Shown here: piece by piece, positions 17,001 to 26,034 of the stretch
Layout: the number at the start of each line of letters is the position of its first letter
Position numbering within the stretch: the first letter of the stretch is position 1
Assembly: GCF_003003285.1 (NCBI RefSeq)
Contig: NZ_PVTP01000016.1
Location: forward strand, 1-55,721
Length of the DNA: 55,721 bases
Direction of reading: 5' to 3'
Origin: Yoonia maritima
GTDB lineage: Bacteria > Pseudomonadota > Alphaproteobacteria > Rhodobacterales > Rhodobacteraceae
Position numbers and translations under genes: made by a program
Notes under the pieces: model-generated
The model's database searches: none
Told to the model about the DNA's origin: nothing
What the model saw: only the letters and a program-made list of their open reading frames with translations

Positions 17001-20000
17001 CGATTTCGACGAAATCGACCGATTGCAGGCGCAGATGGTCGAGGGATTGGTCATAAAGCACTGGCTGGCTGAGCTGGTTGATCCAATGGTCTGCGTCAGG
17101 CGTGGTTGTCACAAAATCGGCGGTAACGCTGGAGATCCACGGCAGTTTGGGCGGATGAAACGTGACTTGATCCAAAAAGCTGCGATAGGCGTCCAAAACT
17201 GGGCGGACCAGCGGGCTGTGAAAGGCAAAATTAGTGTTGAGATGTCGGGTTTTCACCCCTTGCTCGGCAAGTGCTGCGTGGACTTGGTTGATATGGGTCA
17301 TCTGGCCTGACACGGTCAGCCGGTTGGGTCCATTATACGCTGCGATCTGTCCCAGATCTGGGTCGAGCAACGCGTTGACCTGTTCGGGTGGTGCGTTGGC
17401 CACGAACATGGCACCCGGTTCGACGACATCCTCCATCAGGCGGCTGCGATGATACAAGAGCCAAATGGCATCTTGGGGGGATAGCGCGCCGGCGGCGCTA
17501 GCGGCGGCAAATTCGCCCATGCTATGACCCAGCACATAGGATGGCGTCAGGCCGCATGCGTGAAACAGGGTGGTCAACGCATGTTGATTAGCAAACAGGA
17601 TCGGCAGGTTGTAGCGGTCTTTGTCGATATGTTGGTCCCGGTCGGCAAAGGCGTATTCGGCCAGATCAAAGCCTGGCTCAAGCGGGTCAATCACTGCGGC
17701 ACATTCGTCAAAGGCTGCGCGAAAGACCGGGTATCGCTGATAAAAGTCCTTGCCCATTTGGGCGTAAAGCTCTCCCTGACCGGAAAAGAGGTAACAGGGC
17801 AGTTGGCTGTGGTCTGCCGCGGTGTCCCAGGTGTCTTGGGCCAAGAGTTCGTCGAACTGAGCAGCGGCATCCTGACCCTGAACCGCCACCACCGCAGCGC
17901 GGTGTTTCAATGGCGTGCGACCTTTGGCAAAGGAATGGCTGATGTCGGACAGTGGCAGACCGGGACGATCTTTGAGCCAGCCCGACACGGTTGCCAGTGT
18001 CGCCCGCAGCCCGTCATGCGAATTGGCGGTAACGGCCAGAGGATACGTTTTGAACCCGGGCATGTCGGGGTTTTGGGGCGCGTTGTGGGGTTGGATGTCG
18101 GGCTCTGACAGGATCACGTGCGCCAGCGCCCCACCGAAACCAAAGGAACTGACGGCCGCCAGATACGGTGTGCCGTCGGGCAAGTCCCACGATTCGAGCG
18201 CGTTTGGGATGGCAAGCCGGGTATCGCTAAGGTTGATATTGGGGTTGAGAGCCTGAATGTGGATTTGCGGTGGGATCTGTTTGTGCTGAAGCACCAATAC
18301 TGTTTTGATCAGCCCCGCGATCCCGGCAGCTGATTCCAGATGGCCGATGTTGGCTTTAACCCCACCCATCCAGCACCGCTTGGGTCCATCCGGATTGATC
18401 TGCCCATAATGGTGTTTGATTTGTGCGACTTCAATCGGGTCGCCTGCGGTGGTGCCCGTACCATGGCTTTCGACATAGGTGATTTCGGCCCCAGAAAGCC
18501 CGCTTTGATCCAATGCGCGGGCGATCAACGCTTGCTGCGCCGCGCCGTTGGGAAAGGTGATACCGCCGCCGGGGTCCGAGCCTGCGCCGTCCTGTGCCGA
18601 CACAACGGCACAAACCTGCGCCAAAATCCTGTCGCCTGCGGCTAAAGCGGCGGATTTGCGTTTGATCATCACCATGCCGCAGCCTTCAGAGCGGACATAG
18701 CCATTGGCGCTGGCATCAAAGGTCTTGCACCGTCCGTCGGGGGACATCATGCCAAACTGGCTAAGCACGGTGGTCGATCCCGGGGTGAACATCGTGTTCA
18801 CGCCTGCCACGATGGCCTGATCGCATTCGCCCTGCCGCATGGACTGCACCGCCAGATTAAACGCGGTGAGAGATGATGAACAGGCGGTGTCGACGCTCAT
18901 GCTGGGGCCGTTGAGGTCGTAGAAATACGACAGCCGGTTGGCCGCGATGCAATGGGCATTGCCCAACCCGGTGTAAGCGTTGTGGCTGGTCAACCCCGAA
19001 GTGAGGGAGATTTTGGCGTGCAGGTAATCCGCACCGCTGATGCCCACGTACACGCCGGTATTTGACCGGGCCAGATCGGATTTCTTGTGGCCCATATATT
19101 CTAGCAACCGCCACGAGGTTTCCAGCAACATGCGGTGTTGGGGATCGGTCTCACGGGCTTCGATGGCTGACATGCCAAACAAATCTGCGTCAAACAGGTC
19201 CAGCTCATCGACAAATCCGCCCCATTTGGTGTTTGTTTTGCCTGGGATACCGGGGCGGGGGTCGTACCAAAGGTCATTATCCCACCGTGAAGGCGGCACT
19301 TCGGTGATCGAATCCACGCCGTTGCATAGATTTTCCCAAAAGGTGTCGATAGACGCAGCTCCGGGGAAATTGCAGGCCATGCCGACAATCACAATTGGGT
19401 CGTCTGGATCTACGGGTGTGACTGACGGCACCGTGGTGATCGGCGTCTCGGGCGCGCGCGGGGAAAGCGTCTTTAACGTTCCCGCTAGGTACTGCTCCAT
19501 GCATAGCGCGCGCGCGATTTTGTTGCTGGTGGTGCGTGGTAGAAATTTCGCTGGAACAAACACAATCTGGGCCGGAGCCCAGCCGTAATGTTCGATCAAC
19601 GTGGCGGAAATCTGTTTGCGCAGCGATGCCAGATCCGCCCCCGTCGCAGAGCGCGGTGCTTCTTGGAACAGATACAGTTGTTCGTCATCGCCAAAGTGCC
19701 GTGATATCGCAACAGAAGGCAAACCGCCCAGAACCTTGCCCAGTGTTTGCTGCAAAAGCGTTTCGATATCTTCGGCCGGCAGGGTGAGGCCGCGCACGAT
19801 CACCACGTCTTTCTTGCGGCCTGTGATGTAGAGGCGGCCGTCATGTAACAATCCTAAGTCTCCGGTTGGCATCCCGGCGTCTGTTGGGGCCAGCGCTGAC
19901 CCGTCCAGATAGTTGCGCGCAAGGCTGTCACCAGTCAGGTAAATTTCGCCTATAGTGTCATCAGGACATAGGTCCTGTGTCAAAGGATCGCGGATGGCCA

Positions 20001-21120
20001 CAGTGATGCCATCATGCACGGCATAAGGCAGCAGGTCGCGCGTGTGATCGCCACCGCCGAGCGGGCGTTGCAGGATATGGTCTCGGACCTGGGTCAGGTC
20101 TTGGGCACCGCCGGCGACCAAAAGGCTTGCTTCGGCCATGCCGTAGACCGGGCGCAAGGCTGACGCGGCCAGTCCACAGGCATGGAACCTGTCGGCAAAA
20201 GTGTTCAGTGTTCCCAGTTTGACGGGTTCGGCTCCGACAAAGATTTGCGTCAGGCAGGACAAATCCCACCCCGGATCGGGATCAACCCGATCGGCACACA
20301 GCCCAAGCGCAAAATCAGGCGTGGCCACAGTATTGACGCGGTTGTCATGGATGGTTTGAAACCACAACGCGGGGTTATACATCAGCGCGTTGGGGGGCAT
20401 AAATACGCCGAACCCCTGACCATAGAGCACCTTTAGAAGGTTGCCGACCAACCCCATATCATGGTGCAGTGGCAACCAACAGGACATACGCACGGTGCCG
20501 GTTTGTTCAAAAATACGGTCCATAAAGGCCAGATTGGCCAGCACATTCTCATGGCTTAAAGCCACGCCTTTGGGGCGCGCGGTTGAGCCGGAGGTGTATT
20601 GGACATAGGCTACGTCCGATGGATCGGGGGCAGGGTGGCTTGTGAGGTCAAAGGCCTGTTGCGGTGGCTGTGCCATCAGATCGTCGAGGGCAAGCACTTT
20701 GACATCCTCCAATCCCGATTGCGCCAAGAGTTGTTGTATTTGCCCGTGTTGCTCGCTTTCGACCACAAGCGTCTTTATCGCGTCAGCGTGCAGGATCCGC
20801 AGAAGTCGTTTGACACTGGCGTGTTCTGCGCGCGGCGTGATCCCGGCGAGCGGTGCAGGCACGGCACCAGCCAGCATCAATCCCGCAAAACACAATGTGA
20901 ATCTTGCTTGTTGGGTGATGATCATTGCAACGGGTTCGCGCCGGATTAGCCCGTGTTCTATAAAGGTCTGTGCCAGCCTTTGGGTCCAAACCCGCAGCTG
21001 GGCGTAAGAATAGCGGTCTGTTTCAGCGCCGCGTGCATTAAGGAAAACCAGACAGTCCCGAGTGGCCAGATCCGGGTCTGCCTGACAGAACAGATTGGTT
21101 AGCAGTTTAAATTTTTGCAA
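14008..21120 (-). CDS. One-module polyketide synthase: FAAL-KS-AT-KR-ACP-TE
   Basis: A 2,370-residue multienzyme. Residues 1-~560 are a fatty-acyl-AMP ligase, with YTSGSTARPKG (~177), WLPLHHDMGLVG and GRKKDVVIVRG. The ketosynthase (~575-1000) has the active cysteine in DTACSSS (~745) plus VESHGTGT and NIGHLE. The acyltransferase (~1115-1420) has GHSMGE (~1198) and FAFHSP, the malonyl-type signature. The ketoreductase (~1690-1950) has TGGLGGLG (~1755) and the Ser/Tyr region. The ACP carries GMDSL (~2068). The thioesterase (~2110-2365) has GHSMG (~2213). Dehydratase and enoylreductase domains are absent and there is no carrier domain between ligase and ketosynthase. One round of malonyl extension of a fatty acid to a beta-hydroxy acid is inferred. 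The start is TTG, two bases after the upstream stop. It sits third in a four-gene operon. Confidence 0.92.
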   Translation of the reverse strand: MQKFKLLTNLFCQADPDLATRDCLVFLNARGAETDRYSYAQLRVWTQRLAQTFIEHGLIRREPVAMIITQQARFTLCFAGLMLAGAVPAPLAGITPRAEHASVKRLLRILHADAIKTLVVESEQHGQIQQLLAQSGLEDVKVLALDDLMAQPPQQAFDLTSHPAPDPSDVAYVQYTSGSTARPKGVALSHENVLANLAFMDRIFEQTGTVRMSCWLPLHHDMGLVGNLLKVLYGQGFGVFMPPNALMYNPALWFQTIHDNRVNTVATPDFALGLCADRVDPDPGWDLSCLTQIFVGAEPVKLGTLNTFADRFHACGLAASALRPVYGMAEASLLVAGGAQDLTQVRDHILQRPLGGGDHTRDLLPYAVHDGITVAIRDPLTQDLCPDDTIGEIYLTGDSLARNYLDGSALAPTDAGMPTGDLGLLHDGRLYITGRKKDVVIVRGLTLPAEDIETLLQQTLGKVLGGLPSVAISRHFGDDEQLYLFQEAPRSATGADLASLRKQISATLIEHYGWAPAQIVFVPAKFLPRTTSNKIARALCMEQYLAGTLKTLSPRAPETPITTVPSVTPVDPDDPIVIVGMACNFPGAASIDTFWENLCNGVDSITEVPPSRWDNDLWYDPRPGIPGKTNTKWGGFVDELDLFDADLFGMSAIEARETDPQHRMLLETSWRLLEYMGHKKSDLARSNTGVYVGISGADYLHAKISLTSGLTSHNAYTGLGNAHCIAANRLSYFYDLNGPSMSVDTACSSSLTAFNLAVQSMRQGECDQAIVAGVNTMFTPGSTTVLSQFGMMSPDGRCKTFDASANGYVRSEGCGMVMIKRKSAALAAGDRILAQVCAVVSAQDGAGSDPGGGITFPNGAAQQALIARALDQSGLSGAEITYVESHGTGTTAGDPIEVAQIKHHYGQINPDGPKRCWMGGVKANIGHLESAAGIAGLIKTVLVLQHKQIPPQIHIQALNPNINLSDTRLAIPNALESWDLPDGTPYLAAVSSFGFGGALAHVILSEPDIQPHNAPQNPDMPGFKTYPLAVTANSHDGLRATLATVSGWLKDRPGLPLSDISHSFAKGRTPLKHRAAVVAVQGQDAAAQFDELLAQDTWDTAADHSQLPCYLFSGQGELYAQMGKDFYQRYPVFRAAFDECAAVIDPLEPGFDLAEYAFADRDQHIDKDRYNLPILFANQHALTTLFHACGLTPSYVLGHSMGEFAAASAAGALSPQDAIWLLYHRSRLMEDVVEPGAMFVANAPPEQVNALLDPDLGQIAAYNGPNRLTVSGQMTHINQVHAALAEQGVKTRHLNTNFAFHSPLVRPVLDAYRSFLDQVTFHPPKLPWISSVTADFVTTTPDADHWINQLSQPVLYDQSLDHLRLQSVDFVEIGPGGACLALALACLGKRDAHHMRTMLYAEPSRKEDGFFIDMLKNLYLRGLDLDWSGVMGGHFYPEKLPPMVMDRKRHWLKVISPETFVKFNDGSLHHTDDPVPFAAPDRVEPNPAKPEPDITSQEGWHYTTSWTPTPAPPDTDFADRAMRWMVVGANTPLTAALCHQIKARGDGCYWIEHGTDKAVGRGKSAQNSTKPDAHITLSDATNRDQWRQAIWDIAHRWSTQEPIPWKILFVCPDTDLVDNDLDGLNAYQSGSFTSLIEMLRELKEQVFFCPVWLVTPNTQAVQDQGTVSPMAAPIWGFGKTLFMEQPDIRGGMIDYDRADDPVGTADHILRKAVTPEFEPFVAVRDGRMYVQQITPAPLPAQTRADFRPDGVFIVTGGLGGLGLATARWLADKGARHIALLSRRDMPPNTAWGSLGQDDPFYAASRTISDLRAQGIQIDTHAVDLRDAASVTALFDNFDAAEIPIRGVLHAAGENWFDRVQDIDISALIDTLKTKVQASWHLHNLTKDRDLDCFVLFSTVSALWGSAKLSHYTAGNHFLDALANLRAAQSLPVTNVNWGPWDDVGMSAKDSEKPTLQKLGFYLMPVPDALTAMETAMAQNRHSSMICAVNWQTYAPIIKFATQPSFFAPIDHGDHRKLTTAPKRLKSLRALDRDVALDAIGRVIRKELQSVTLLDDTDELKGDMRFNIMGMDSLMTMTFAANLENYFQCEFPTTLAYNYPTIDTLGTFIYDVIHQAAPDKVTPDTEDLTPWLRPLNRSVVDVPKLVCLPFAGSGASAYAELAAKLDGTRDVIALQLPGREDLADMTLWSNLQDVVAKIAQDLEAIQGPYTLFGHSMGAILAYELTAYLQHAGQRMPQLLILSGADCPIPNTDARAVHLLEDDVFIDTVLDSYGSGDTDDERRQAVTRIKDLLRADLTLLETSEASDIKLTCPVAAIHATDDTLTTRDGMAAWAKLCKDAFFLQTLTGGHQKIIDSTDTALGAITKAEHLVL

Positions 21121-21122
21121 GT

Positions 21123-22391
21123 TTAATCTCTGACCGTAAAAACCAAAGGTGTCGCGCCGTCTTGTCCGTCCTTGCCTCGCCCTGCCGCGCCAAGGCTGCC
21201 GTTGCCGTCAGGGCTGTATCCCGCAGGACCTGCGCGTCCGCCTGCACCACCCGCGCCACGGCGCGCCTCGACCGTAAGGTTTGCGCTTCTTTTGACGACG
21301 CGGACAGGTTCGGTGATGAGGTTGGCATTGCCGCCGTCACCGCCTTCGCCGCCGCGCCCGCCGGGGCCAGAGATGCCATTTTTGGCGGGCATACAGCCCG
21401 AGGGCGCATAGCCGCCTAAACCACCTGCCGCCCCTGTTCCGCCGGGCCCGCCATCGCCGCCACTTTGACCACATCCGCCCTGGGCAACAATGGTCGGGTC
21501 ACCTTCGGTGTACCAGATGTCGATATTGGCGGGCTGGATCGCCCGGCCGGGCTGGCCTTCGATGCCTTTGCCCCCTTCGAGCCCCGCCGCGCCGGGGGCG
21601 CCATCGCCGGGAGGACGGGTGCAGATATAGGTGTCGGTGGCTTTGTCAAACTTGTGTTCGCCCGGCGTGCCGTCAGCGCCAACATCGGGTGTGGCACCCA
21701 GCTCTCCTGTTTGGGCCTTGTCGGGGTCAAATGGTCTGCCCGAGATGTAGACCGTGGTGTCACACTTTTTTTCGTGATCTTTAGCGGGGGGCAGAACCGT
21801 GAGTTGGCCAAAGAACAACGAGGCTTTGCCATACACCCCGATTTGGGCCGAAGCTGCCATCCGCACATGTTTGAAGTTAAGGATGATCGGGTCGTTATCT
21901 TCGAGCACCAGCCGAGTGTCGGGGCCGATTGTCAGGGTATCTCCAGTGTAGACTGTGACTTTGGACGGGAACAGCAACCTGTTTGCGGTTTCCAGAACGT
22001 TGGGGGGAATTGTCGAATGGCCAAACACATAAAGCGAAGCCAACTTCAGAAGTTCGGGTTTGTCGAGCTTGTCCGAGCCTCGTTTCACATCGCCGGAGGC
22101 CAGCAGGGTCAAAAGGGCGGGATCGACTTTGTCATATAGCGCGCTCAATGTCCGCATGTCCGCCGCGTTCAAAAACGTATCGGCCAGTACAATTGCGCGC
22201 AGTTGATTAAGGTCATAGGTTTTCAGTATGTGGCCCTTGATCGCGCAGTCGCCGCTATTATTGAGAATGACCTCTTGGCTGTCTTTATCCCCGTCGACAT
22301 GTGAGTCCGCACCAGCAGTAAAATCCTTAGGGCCAAGGCCGAGATACTTGTTCACCACCTGGAAATGCTCGTCGATTACGTTTTGATCCAT
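21123..22391 (-). CDS. Glycine-rich repeat protein, paralogue 2
   Basis: A protein of 422 residues. The N-terminal ~150 residues are helical/mixed, with a stretch resembling beta-helix strands (LFPSKVTVYTGDTLTI, then LVLEDNDPIILNFKHV). Residues ~220-415 are rich in GGxGG/GPGG triplets, which suggests a bundle of polyglycine-II helices rather than classical Gly-X-Y collagen. Cysteines lie in DTYICTRPPGDG and APSGCMPAKNG, and the same two boxes occur in the neighbouring paralogue. ATG 22391 is chosen because GGAGG lies five bases before it; the TTG at 22403 is part of that site. No signal peptide is visible. Function unknown. The polyketide synthase gene follows after two bases. Confidence 0.75.
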   Translation of the reverse strand: MDQNVIDEHFQVVNKYLGLGPKDFTAGADSHVDGDKDSQEVILNNSGDCAIKGHILKTYDLNQLRAIVLADTFLNAADMRTLSALYDKVDPALLTLLASGDVKRGSDKLDKPELLKLASLYVFGHSTIPPNVLETANRLLFPSKVTVYTGDTLTIGPDTRLVLEDNDPIILNFKHVRMAASAQIGVYGKASLFFGQLTVLPPAKDHEKKCDTTVYISGRPFDPDKAQTGELGATPDVGADGTPGEHKFDKATDTYICTRPPGDGAPGAAGLEGGKGIEGQPGRAIQPANIDIWYTEGDPTIVAQGGCGQSGGDGGPGGTGAAGGLGGYAPSGCMPAKNGISGPGGRGGEGGDGGNANLITEPVRVVKRSANLTVEARRGAGGAGGRAGPAGYSPDGNGSLGAAGRGKDGQDGATPLVFTVRD

Positions 22392-22415
22392 AGTATCCTC
22401 CAACGCCTCGTTCAG

Positions 22416-23690
22416 TTAGGGAAAGTGTAGCCGACCCGACTTCGTGGCTGTGCCCGGCGCGCCCTTTGTTCCCCTGCCGCCGTCGGCATAGGCGGGCGTC
22501 CCGATGCCCGGCCCACCGCCTGCGCCACCAGCGCCGCCATTGTCGTCGTTGTATGCGATTTCGACGCTGCCTTGTCCGCTGTACGTATAAGGGCCGGGGG
22601 GCGCCGAGCCGCCCGGCCCTCCTGGCCCGCCAGGACCTCCGCGTCCGCCTTGACCTACTGGTCCTTGAGTTTTTGCCGTACAGCCTGTGGGCGCATCCCC
22701 GGGTTGGCCGCCCGGTCCCCCTGGCCCGCCAGGGCCTCCGGTACCGCCGGTCTGTCCGTTGCCGCCACCGTAATTGACTGTGACGACCCCTGTCACCGCT
22801 CCGAGGTTGAGTGGGAATGGCGGGTTGATACTCGTGCCTGCGCCGCCTGTTGCACCTACAACACCTGTGCCGCCCGGATTCCCTTTGACGCCATCACCTG
22901 GCGCCTTATCGCAAACATAAGGGCAAGTTCCGGTTGTGGATTGGTGGCTTTTGCCATTGGCCGCCTTGGCGGGCTGGGTGCCATTTGTCCCTGGGTCCCC
23001 TGTCAATGCAACAGGCAAATCCGGCGGCACGAAATTGATACTGGGATTAACATGCAGACCGGAAGATGTCAGCGTAAGCGCCCGGTCGTCCTGAGCCTGG
23101 ATGACGGTGGATTGGGCGAAAAACATCATCTGGGTGTGGCTAGCAAAGCAACCGACCCCTTCGATTACAAGCTGCCCGATATTGACCAGCACTGGCATAG
23201 TCCCGGTAAAGCGCAAGAGCGCTCCGTCGCGGATCACCACACGCGGAGTGACAAACAGGCTTGTGGCAGTGGGAAACAGAACCCGATCAGCTATTTCAAG
23301 CAAAGCGCCGCCGCGGCCTGCGCCGTCGGCTACCACATCGCAAAGCGCGCTGTGCAACAGCATGCGCTGATCCGAAGACAGCGCATGTAACCCCTGATCG
23401 GCCGCCGCTGCCAATGCATCAATCTGCGCCGTGTCCGGAACGACGTAAGAAGATTTCGGAGTGTGATCCTTACCACGATAGGCCAGCGCCGCAATATCGG
23501 CAAAATGCGCCACGCTTTCCAAAGTGGTTTGCGGGAGTACAACATCGGATGTGTCATCCGATGTAAGCGTCTTTGTCTGGCCCTGCGCGATCTCAAACTC
23601 ATCAGAAACGGTTGAGTCACGTAATGACAAACCAACTCTTGAGTTGATTTCTTCAAATCGTGCAACAGCTTCCAAGTCTAAAAATCGCAT
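22416..23690 (-). CDS. Glycine-rich repeat protein, paralogue 1
   Basis: A 424-residue protein, the first gene of the leftward operon. The N-terminal ~200 residues match the plan of the next gene (LFPTATSLFVTPRVVI, then LRFTGTMPVLVNIGQLVI). From about residue 230 the chain is dominated by GGPGGPGG-type triplets with cysteine boxes TCPYVCDKAPGDG and APTGCTAKTQG. The paralogy to its neighbour covers the N-terminal region and both cysteine boxes, so it reflects gene duplication and not only shared composition. Polyglycine-II bundles are known from phage tail-tip adhesins and snow-flea antifreeze proteins, so a fibre, adhesin or ice-binding role can be imagined but is not shown. No signal peptide. 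Read from the divergent control region next to it. Confidence 0.75.
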   Translation of the reverse strand: MRFLDLEAVARFEEINSRVGLSLRDSTVSDEFEIAQGQTKTLTSDDTSDVVLPQTTLESVAHFADIAALAYRGKDHTPKSSYVVPDTAQIDALAAAADQGLHALSSDQRMLLHSALCDVVADGAGRGGALLEIADRVLFPTATSLFVTPRVVIRDGALLRFTGTMPVLVNIGQLVIEGVGCFASHTQMMFFAQSTVIQAQDDRALTLTSSGLHVNPSINFVPPDLPVALTGDPGTNGTQPAKAANGKSHQSTTGTCPYVCDKAPGDGVKGNPGGTGVVGATGGAGTSINPPFPLNLGAVTGVVTVNYGGGNGQTGGTGGPGGPGGPGGQPGDAPTGCTAKTQGPVGQGGRGGPGGPGGPGGSAPPGPYTYSGQGSVEIAYNDDNGGAGGAGGGPGIGTPAYADGGRGTKGAPGTATKSGRLHFP

Positions 23691-23987
23691 CTGTCTCTCG
23701 AAACACCTAAGGCGTTAAAAAATACTAGCCATAATAGTTTTCAATTGTTAGCTTTCAATTATCAATTGTAAAGTGCTTGATGATTAAATTGTACTAATTT
23801 TCTAAATAATATAGTTAAAATAACTGGTTACACTATTTCCCTTGAGGGATTCGGCGCTAGATCTATGGTCGGCTACATCAGGGCAAAATCAGAGATACAG
23901 CTGCAACTCAAGGTGGAATCAATAGAGGGCTGATGATTGAAATAGGCTGTATCGGGAATAAAATTTTATCCACAGGATGTGGTGAAC
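23691..23987. promoter_or_regulatory. Divergent AT-rich control region between the two large operons
   Basis: About 300 bases separate the leftward glycine-rich/PKS operon from the rightward operon. The stretch 23735-23830 is markedly AT-rich and contains TCAATT at 23741, 23755 and 23762, with CAATTG centres 21 bases apart (23742-23747 and 23763-23768). That spacing places them on the same helix face, as expected for a shared operator. No unambiguous -35/-10 pair was assigned. No gene was seen here. Confidence 0.5.
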
Positions 23988-26030
23988 ATGAACTATTCTG
24001 ACATATCGGCTCGTTTGGCGGATTTAGCTGTTACGCCTCCGGATTTGCTAAGAGCGGCATTATATATCAGCTACCTGACCGAGGCGCAGACCGCGCTTGT
24101 CACTACATTTGCCAAACCCACCGATCAGGGCGGTTTAGGGGCAGAGGCGTATGGCTTCGCCAGCGCTGCGCTACAAGCGGAAGATGTTTTGTCGATGTTA
24201 GCTGGCCTGTTGGACCGGCTGGTGCAGCCTGCCGTTCAGGGCCAGATGGCGAAGGGCTCCGCTCCGGCGCCGGACGGGTATGATAGTTATTTCGCGACCA
24301 ACATCCTGCCAACCTCCGCAACAGGGTCGATTACTCCGGCGCAGTATCAAACCAATCTGGATACGTTTTTCGCCGCACAGCCGATTGTGAAATCCGCGCT
24401 GGACGTTGCGGCGGCGCAGGTAGTGGCTAACATAAAAACCGCGTGCACCCGGTTCTATGCCGATCGGGCCGCATTGCAGGCATTGTACGCAGATCAGCTC
24501 GACAGCATGTTTCACCTGCTGGGGATCAAACAGATCGTGCCTATGGGCGGTATGTTTGGTCATACAGGTCAACAAAAGCTTGAGGTTGAGCTGGTGGTAT
24601 CTGGCGCTCCGTCGGCGGGATCGATGTTTGACCCAAATCGCTTTGGCAACACAATCTGGGTGACCTATGAGCCACGGGACGTTGAGATCGATTGTTTGAT
24701 CTGTGGTGTATCCGATGCGGTCAACCGCGCGACCAAGACCAGCTTTCAGCAAAATTCCCTGGCCGAGATTTTCAACAAAGCGGTGGCGGCCAATACTGAC
24801 AAGGCATTGGCTGCGCAGTTACAACCATTGCCCGTGCAACTGATTTTGCCGCGCAACCCGTCGTCTCAGACCACGCCGCCGGTGGCGACGTCCTATGGGT
24901 ACCGTCAAAGCCTCACAGCGCCGCCATTGACTGCCCAGCAACGTCAGCAAACATCGAGCCTGACGGCCAACGTGTTGATCCAGCCGGATGCGAATGTGAC
25001 GACGATCGGCAGCGCGTTTCACCTGACGATGGGGGCCATCTGTGCGGTAAGTAGCACGTTTTCCATCACCGGATTGTCGAGCAGCGCTATCGTGGCCTCG
25101 GCCTTTGTTCCTTATACACCGGACACCAGCGCGGCGCTTATTGCGTCGGTCGCGGGGCTGGAAGATACAGGTCTCTTTTCGGCGCTACCGGGGCAGGGGG
25201 GCGTGGACGGATCGTATCAACCCGCGCAGGTTACGACGCTGAATGCAAATGGGTCGGAGTTAGAGACCCAAACTGTCAATCTGCGGACGCCCAACAGATT
25301 GTGGACGGCGGATGCCACCGGCAACGCCAGTGTGCTGGGCCTGCCGGAAATGGCCGCGTTTTTGGTGCAGGGCTTTGCCGCGAGTATGACCTTGTGGGAG
25401 TCGATTTACACTGGGGCAGATAAAAGCTCTGTAGATGCCTTTGTAACCCGCACGGCGAATGTGGCGGTGGCGGTGCCTGCGATTTCGCCTGCGTTGCTGG
25501 CCACGATGTATCAGGAAATTTTCGAGGACTTGCCGCGCGCGGGGTCTTCTTTGACCCTGACTAAGGCTTGCGACACCACGGTCAGCAGCCATTTATCGGC
25601 TGCAGCGACGGCCTACAAAACAGCTAGCGACACCAATGCTGACCCGGCCTTTATCGCGCTATCGCCTTTGCTGGCAGGCAAAGCGCTGCAGACATTGCAA
25701 GTGCCAGAGCTGTATCACCAGATCGGTGGACAGGATGTTTTGGGACCCGATGGAACAGTGATCCCGGTGCCTGCATCGATCACGCTGTACCTTGATCCCC
25801 AACATCCCGGCAACACAACGGTTCTGGATGTCAAAGGGGCTGCGGATTTTCCAAATCGCGCGACTTATTTCGCGGACACGCCAAGCAGCGACCGCGTGAT
25901 CACCCCCCAGATCAAAACTCTGGGCACCCCTGCGGGTATCGCCCGCACCAATGCGTTGAAAACGGATCTGTCAAAGGCCTTGGGTCTTGGGTCGGATTTC
26001 GCGCCTGCTTCTGTCGTCACGCTAGGGTAA
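23988..26030 (+). CDS. Large uncharacterised protein A of the rightward operon
   Basis: About 680 residues, not recognised. The N-terminus (MNYSDISARLADLAVTP) resembles that of the fourth gene (SEYSARLAELAQAT). The rest is Ala/Thr/Ser-rich, with helical stretches at ~30-160 and beta-rich segments later; there is no signal peptide, membrane segment or known catalytic motif. ATG 23988 with AGGA ten bases before it is preferred to GTG 23979, which is too close to that site. It is first in the six-gene operon A-F and four bases from the next start, so stoichiometric production with the giant protein B is likely. Its low cysteine content and large size suggest a structural component; this is an inference. 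Confidence 0.65.
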   Translation: MNYSDISARLADLAVTPPDLLRAALYISYLTEAQTALVTTFAKPTDQGGLGAEAYGFASAALQAEDVLSMLAGLLDRLVQPAVQGQMAKGSAPAPDGYDSYFATNILPTSATGSITPAQYQTNLDTFFAAQPIVKSALDVAAAQVVANIKTACTRFYADRAALQALYADQLDSMFHLLGIKQIVPMGGMFGHTGQQKLEVELVVSGAPSAGSMFDPNRFGNTIWVTYEPRDVEIDCLICGVSDAVNRATKTSFQQNSLAEIFNKAVAANTDKALAAQLQPLPVQLILPRNPSSQTTPPVATSYGYRQSLTAPPLTAQQRQQTSSLTANVLIQPDANVTTIGSAFHLTMGAICAVSSTFSITGLSSSAIVASAFVPYTPDTSAALIASVAGLEDTGLFSALPGQGGVDGSYQPAQVTTLNANGSELETQTVNLRTPNRLWTADATGNASVLGLPEMAAFLVQGFAASMTLWESIYTGADKSSVDAFVTRTANVAVAVPAISPALLATMYQEIFEDLPRAGSSLTLTKACDTTVSSHLSAAATAYKTASDTNADPAFIALSPLLAGKALQTLQVPELYHQIGGQDVLGPDGTVIPVPASITLYLDPQHPGNTTVLDVKGAADFPNRATYFADTPSSDRVITPQIKTLGTPAGIARTNALKTDLSKALGLGSDFAPASVVTLG

Positions 26031-26034
26031 AGCC

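Noticed and set aside
21162..23390. Plus-strand Pro/Arg/Ala-rich frames opposite the glycine-rich genes
   Set aside because: Antisense reading of GGN-rich codons gives long open Pro/Ala/Arg frames automatically; no independent support.
22416..23690. Classical collagen for the glycine-rich proteins
   Set aside because: The repeats are mostly GGx and GPGG with adjacent glycines, not steady Gly-X-Y with frequent proline at X; polyglycine-II bundles fit better.
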